26,343 nt of DNA. Source: Palsa-1188 sp050010575 (GTDB lineage Bacteria; Bacillota; DSM-12270; Thermacetogeniales; Thermacetogeniaceae). The translations under genes and the position numbers were made by a program. The stretch lies in NCBI GenBank assembly GCA_050010575.1, contig JBEKKU010000017.1, positions 1 to 26,343 of the forward strand, in the 5' to 3' direction. Shown here in pieces: positions 23,095 to 26,343 of the stretch (positions are counted from its first letter, which is position 1; every line of letters begins with the position of its first letter). The notes under the pieces were generated by a model, which was not told the DNA's origin, ran no database searches, and saw only the letters and a list, made by a program, of their open reading frames with translations.

Positions 23095-23721
23095 TTACTT
23101 GCTGGCTGCTCTGGTTTTCATTTTCTTTTCATACTGTGCTTTTATCCATAGAATGACGGGTTCGGGTATGAGGGGCCTGATGAAATAGTTGTCCTTTTGC
23201 CCTGTATCGCCATTTTTAATATCCGCGGCGATTGCCAAGAAAGCCCTTTTATAATTCATATTCAGCAGGGGGGCTTTCACGGTTATTGCGGCAATCGGTC
23301 CGGCTCCCATGCATATAGCGAACCTCCAGTTGAGAGACAATCTCCTGCAAAAGTTTTTAATCACCCTGATAAGTTCACCCATGATTTCCGGCCGGGGGAA
23401 GCCACAATTTACGACAATATAAAGCCCGGCAGCTTTGTTATAGCCATTTTCTTTTGCATACAGGTAAAAATCTTCCAGCAGGCGCATCAGAGCCCCGGGA
23501 ATGCCGTAGCTGAAAAGCGGGAACACCATTATGATCGCATCAGCTCGAGAGATGGTTTTCAGATTATCTTCCGGGTAGCTTTCTTTTACTTTTGCCCTGA
23601 CGTTGATGATATCTTTATTAAATTCAGTATCAGCCAGCATGCCGTTGATGTAGTTCAGGAAAACCAGCGAGGAAGCTTCTTTTCCCCTAAGGCTTCCATT
23701 TATGAGGCAGATGTTTTTCAT
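23095..23721 (-). CDS. Flavodoxin-fold NAD(P)H-dependent oxidoreductase
   Basis: A 208-residue protein starting MKNICLINGSLRGKEASSLV, the phosphate-binding strand-loop of flavodoxin-like FMN reductases. A central block, ADAIIMVFPLFSYGIPGALM, corresponds to the W/F-P-x-Y-x-x-x-P-A flavin loop, and a basic C-terminal tail (WIKAQYEKKMKTRAASK) follows. It lacks the cysteine cluster of its upstream neighbour. Its ribosome site (AGGGGGAAGCT) begins inside the neighbour's TAG stop and the gap is 9 nt, so the two are translationally coupled. Together they look like a pair of partner flavoproteins. Electron donor and acceptor are not identifiable. Confidence 0.82.
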   Translation of the reverse strand: MKNICLINGSLRGKEASSLVFLNYINGMLADTEFNKDIINVRAKVKESYPEDNLKTISRADAIIMVFPLFSYGIPGALMRLLEDFYLYAKENGYNKAAGLYIVVNCGFPRPEIMGELIRVIKNFCRRLSLNWRFAICMGAGPIAAITVKAPLLNMNYKRAFLAIAADIKNGDTGQKDNYFIRPLIPEPVILWIKAQYEKKMKTRAASK

Positions 23722-23730
23722 AGCTTCCCC

Positions 23731-24243
23731 CTAGAGGTATTTCTTGACTGCTTCACAGATTGCCTCGCTATCTTCGGAAGAGGTAGTCAGATAGACGTCC
23801 ACCTGTTTATCAAAGCCGGGATGTACGATATCCATCTCGCCTCGGTGTTTACGGGTAAGGTCGATGAATGTGCTTTTCTCTTCATCATCGATATCGTCGC
23901 CGTATCCGACTATAACCTGCAGGTTATGGCTGCCGCAGCCACGGTCGATGGCGCATTTTATCGTCGAGCTGAAATGCCCGAATATAACGGGAGTCAGGAA
24001 AATTGTCATATCATATCGGTTAACATTATTCCTGATCTCGGCGATCCTGTCCCTGGTTACGCAAATTCCCACATGTTTAGTGAGGCAGAGCAGGCAGCCG
24101 AAGCAGGGCGTAACGTCATTCCTCCCCAACTCGACCACTTCAACCTTGTGTGCCTTTTCCTTCAGCATCATGAGGATCCGTTCTTTATAATCCTCCGAAA
24201 GCCCGGTTTTGGCGTCTTTATCGAGGATAAGAATTGCGTTCAT
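23731..24243 (-). CDS. Iron-sulfur flavoprotein (ISF-like)
   Basis: A flavodoxin-fold protein of about 170 residues. It starts MNAILILDKDAKTGLSEDYK and carries the compact cysteine cluster PCFGCLLCLTKHVGIC (C-x2-C-x2-C-x7-C) that binds a [4Fe-4S] centre in archaeal and clostridial iron-sulfur flavoproteins. TIFLTPVIFGHFSSTIKCAI is the flavin-side loop. ISF-type proteins shuttle electrons from ferredoxin to oxygen-derived or other acceptors in strict anaerobes. Start choice is uncertain: ATG 24243 fits the fold but lacks a ribosome site, while an in-frame TTG at 24273 sits just behind AAAGGAGAG and would add 10 residues; an ATG at 24309 would add 22. It is the first gene of the three-gene operon, downstream of element B. 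Confidence 0.82.
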   Translation of the reverse strand: MNAILILDKDAKTGLSEDYKERILMMLKEKAHKVEVVELGRNDVTPCFGCLLCLTKHVGICVTRDRIAEIRNNVNRYDMTIFLTPVIFGHFSSTIKCAIDRGCGSHNLQVIVGYGDDIDDEEKSTFIDLTRKHRGEMDIVHPGFDKQVDVYLTTSSEDSEAICEAVKKYL

Positions 24244-24420
24244 GGGTAATAAGTTAGATGACAGGGAAAACAATTTTCTCTCCTTTATTTTTGCGCTCCA
24301 CCCGCACAATTCCTCAGCATCTTGGGGGCGGGCTGGGCGGATAAGATAAAATACCGAGGCAAGATCATTCCGTATCTATCATATTAAAAAATCTTAGTGC
24401 GGAAGCCGGGTTATTAATAA

Positions 24421-24548
24421 AATAAACCAACACTTTATGAACGATAGCCCGGCTGCATAAAATAGTGCCTACGAACCAGATTCACAAAATATTGGTTTAT
24501 CTCGAGCTACCCTGAGGTATCTCCCCGATCGACCTAATCTATATTATT
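24421..24548 (-). ncRNA. Structured RNA element B, copy 2 of element A (riboswitch-like, unassigned)
   Basis: Gapless 128-nt counterpart of 22471-22598. It lies in the leader of the iron-sulfur flavoprotein operon, between a good promoter (24599-24626) and the first start codon. The substitutions relative to copy 1 keep the ~20-bp stem intact on the minus strand through G.U pairs. The motifs GGTCGATC, ACCTCAGGGTAGCTC and GCCGGGCTATCG are retained, while the small apical hairpin has drifted. It ends in TTGGTTTATTTTATT, a possible terminator. The position suits a transcriptional switch for the operon. Ligand or other trigger unknown. Confidence 0.7.
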
Positions 24549-24598
24549 TTTTCCGCTATCCGGGCATAGAAAACTAGTATATTACTCCCTCCAGAAAT

Positions 24599-24626
24599 AT
24601 TTTACAGCTTACTTAAGAAAAGTCAA
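24599..24626 (-). promoter_or_regulatory. Sigma-A-like promoter of the iron-sulfur flavoprotein operon
   Basis: On the minus strand TTGACT (24626-24621) is followed after 16 bp by TAAAAT (24604-24599), predicting a start near 24592 and a leader of about 350 nt that includes element B. The rest of the spacer up to cbiA (24627-24806) is A+T-rich and shows no gene. Confidence 0.6.
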
Positions 24627-24806
24627 GCTTATTGTAACGGTCCTGGAGTGTAATGCCTCTGATTATTATCACATATTAAGTTTCTATCATTCTATTTACA
24701 TCATGCTTCATATCCAATATCAATTATCATATATTCAAACCGCCCATGGCAGCATACGACAAACGCATCTATTTGCAAAACAGCGAGATCGAAGAGAGGC
24801 TGGCAT

Positions 24807-26276
24807 TCAGCCCTTGAAATGAAGATCATCGTTATTTCCGGAGATCCATGCTCTGCAGGATGCGGCAAAGCGGGCGGCAGCGTGCGGATTGGCGGCAAAG
24901 TGAAAGTGGAAGTAAGAGGCCAGCAGGTTGCCATCGGCGTAGCCGTCGCCTCCGGCGCGGCCATCGTTTTTTCGGAAGGTGAAGGCCCAGGGGAAAGGCT
25001 CTCTGACAGGTACAAAGGAGGAGTAGTGGAACTCGTGGCCGCGCAGTACGTCTCCTGCTTGGCAGAGAATGCTCGGCTCCTGGGCCTCGGCGGTGACGTA
25101 GCCCATGCCCACCAGCCGCTTGGCCATCCGGCAGGCGCCCGGTACCAGCCCGACCATCGGGTAGTCGCGGCCGTCCAGGTCATCGAGCGACTGGCAGAGG
25201 TACATGAAGCCCCCGCACTCGGCGTAGATCGGCATTCCGGCGCTGTGGGCGCGGCGCAGGCTCTCCTTCATCCCATCATTCCCGGACAATTGCCCCGCGA
25301 ACAGCTCCGGAAACCCACCACCGATCAGCACCCCGGCGATCCCCGCGGGAAGCGCTTGATCCTGCAGCGGGCTGAAAGGCACCAGTTCCACGCCATGATC
25401 AGACAGCAGATCCAGCCCGTCCCGGTAGTAGAAGCTGAAAGCGGCGTCCCAGGCCAGGGCCACCCTGACCGGGCGAGTATCTGCCGCTTCCGGCGATACA
25501 CCAGGCGCTGCCTTGGCGTGCTTCATGGTGGCCACCCGCTCCCGCCCGCGATATGGCCTGTAACGGGCCGGGACTGCGGCAACCGCCCCCATGATGGCAT
25601 CCAGGTCCACCTGCCGGGCAACCGCGCCGGACAACTCCTGCAACACCGGATCGGCCCCCTGCTGCTCCATCACCGGTACCAGCCCCAGGTGCCTTTCCGC
25701 CAGGCGCGGCAGGCTGCCGTTCTGGATCGCTCCCAGCACCGGAATCCCCGCCTCACGGAAACTCGCCTGCAGCATCTTCAGATGCCGCTCGCCGGAATAG
25801 CGATTGAGGATCACCCCGGCCAGCCGCAGGCCGGGGTCGAAGCTGCGGCAGCCCAAGAACTCCACCACGGCGCTGCGGGCCTGGCTGCGCACATCCAGTA
25901 CCAGCACCACCGGGCAGCCCAGCAGCTTGGCCACCTCGGCGCTGCTCGCCCGCTCACCCGCGCCGCGCAGGCCATCGAAAAGCCCCATCACACCCTCGAT
26001 CACAGCAACATCGGCGCTGGCAACGGCTCTGCGAAAAAACTCCTGCACCTGGCCGTAGGAGAGCATCCAGGTATCCAGGTTGCGTGACCAGCGCCCGGTG
26101 ACAGCAGTATGATAGCTGGGGTCGATGAAGTCCGGCCCCACCTTGAAGCCCTGCACCCGGCTGCCTCTCTGTACGAGTGCGCCCATGATGCCGGTGGCGA
26201 TGCTGGTCTTGCCGGAACTGCTCCGGACAGCGGCGATCATCACCCGCGGCACCCGGCTGTTGTTGCCTCCAGTCAT
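24807..26276 (-). CDS. cbiA: Cobyrinic acid a,c-diamide synthase
   Basis: CbiA amidates the a and c side chains of cob(II)yrinic acid using glutamine and ATP, in the anaerobic corrin pathway. The 489-residue protein has both domains: an N-terminal BioD-like ATPase with P-loop AAVRSSSGKTSI (about 15-26), KVGPDFIDPSYH and EGVMGLFDG, and a C-terminal class I glutamine amidotransferase with YAECGGFMYL (nucleophile Cys354) and SYFHFHF near residue 457 (catalytic His). The tail beyond about 470 is short and typical. The ATG overlaps the TGA of the upstream gene as ATGA, so it is a downstream gene of an operon that enters from the right edge, probably other corrin genes. No cobalamin riboswitch for this operon is visible inside the window. 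Confidence 0.95.
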   Translation of the reverse strand: MTGGNNSRVPRVMIAAVRSSSGKTSIATGIMGALVQRGSRVQGFKVGPDFIDPSYHTAVTGRWSRNLDTWMLSYGQVQEFFRRAVASADVAVIEGVMGLFDGLRGAGERASSAEVAKLLGCPVVLVLDVRSQARSAVVEFLGCRSFDPGLRLAGVILNRYSGERHLKMLQASFREAGIPVLGAIQNGSLPRLAERHLGLVPVMEQQGADPVLQELSGAVARQVDLDAIMGAVAAVPARYRPYRGRERVATMKHAKAAPGVSPEAADTRPVRVALAWDAAFSFYYRDGLDLLSDHGVELVPFSPLQDQALPAGIAGVLIGGGFPELFAGQLSGNDGMKESLRRAHSAGMPIYAECGGFMYLCQSLDDLDGRDYPMVGLVPGACRMAKRLVGMGYVTAEAQEPSILCQAGDVLRGHEFHYSSFVPVREPFPWAFTFRKNDGRAGGDGYADGNLLASYFHFHFAANPHAAARFAASCRAWISGNNDDLHFKG

Positions 26277-26343
26277 GACTGCGCCTCTCGGGGGCCTGGC
26301 AGCCCCAGCAGTTGATAGATCTGCTCCATATACAGGCTTGCCC
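26273..26343 (-). CDS. 3' end of an unidentified gene overlapping cbiA
   Basis: On the minus strand one frame is open from the window edge to TGA at 26275-26273 and reads ASLYMEQIYQLLGLPGPREA then QS. The 4-bp ATGA overlap with cbiA is typical of coupled genes in one operon. The 22 residues are too few to name the product; a corrinoid-synthesis gene is likely from context only. Confidence 0.6.
   Translation of the reverse strand, partial: ASLYMEQIYQLLGLPGPREAQS

Noticed and set aside
23197..24249. 350-residue plus-strand frame across the flavoprotein operon
   Set aside because: It spans two tightly coupled minus-strand genes with clear flavodoxin and iron-sulfur motifs; its own translation shows no recognisable domain or start signal.
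24421..24548. FMN, TPP, T-box or c-di-GMP riboswitch for element B
   Set aside because: The conserved core sequences of those classes, as I know them, are absent, so I left the class unassigned instead of naming one from the flavoprotein context.

Overview
The window reads as chromosome of a fairly high-GC, spore-forming anaerobic Firmicute, probably a clostridial lineage such as the Peptococcaceae or Moorella group. This is inferred from gene content, not from a search: a YtaF-type sporulation membrane protein, corrinoid synthesis genes (cbiA, cobT) with a cobalamin riboswitch, an iron-sulfur flavoprotein, a DUF2294-like protein, and purine-rich Shine-Dalgarno sites almost everywhere.

Layout. 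1-118: a 60-bp near-perfect palindrome. 119-2839 (minus): histidine/one-carbon genes fchA and hutU, divergent from an Ldh2-family dehydrogenase (3208-4266, plus). 4352-7239 (minus): one long gene broken by an apparent one-base deletion, encoding a ribokinase-like + AAA+ + SLOG-like protein. 7646-8827 (plus): a lipoprotein with seven Asp-box motifs. 9007-10989 (minus): an SPFH protein with exact 74-residue tandem repeats. 11188-12516 (minus): a soluble PAS histidine kinase. 12773-16714 (plus): ytaF, a beta-CASP metallo-hydrolase and an MFS exporter, with recognisable terminators and promoters between them.

16738-20684 (minus) is a cobamide lower-ligand module. A cobalamin riboswitch with its terminator precedes an NCS1 permease, cobT and an O-methyltransferase that overlaps cobT by 4 bp. 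The arrangement suggests uptake, activation and methylation of a benzimidazole-type base under B12 control.

20907-24626 (minus) is the most unusual part. An A+T-rich SDR gene abuts the surviving 3' end of a zinc alcohol dehydrogenase, as if it had replaced the body of that gene. Upstream lie two tandem structured RNA elements (A and C). A second copy of A (element B) sits in the leader of a three-gene operon (iron-sulfur flavoprotein, flavodoxin-fold protein, DUF2294-like). A and B align over 128 nt without gaps, and their long stem is intact, through G.U pairs, only when read on the minus strand. That points to an expressed regulatory RNA, riboswitch-like, which I cannot assign to a known class.

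24807-26343 (minus): cbiA and the last codons of an upstream gene that overlaps it.
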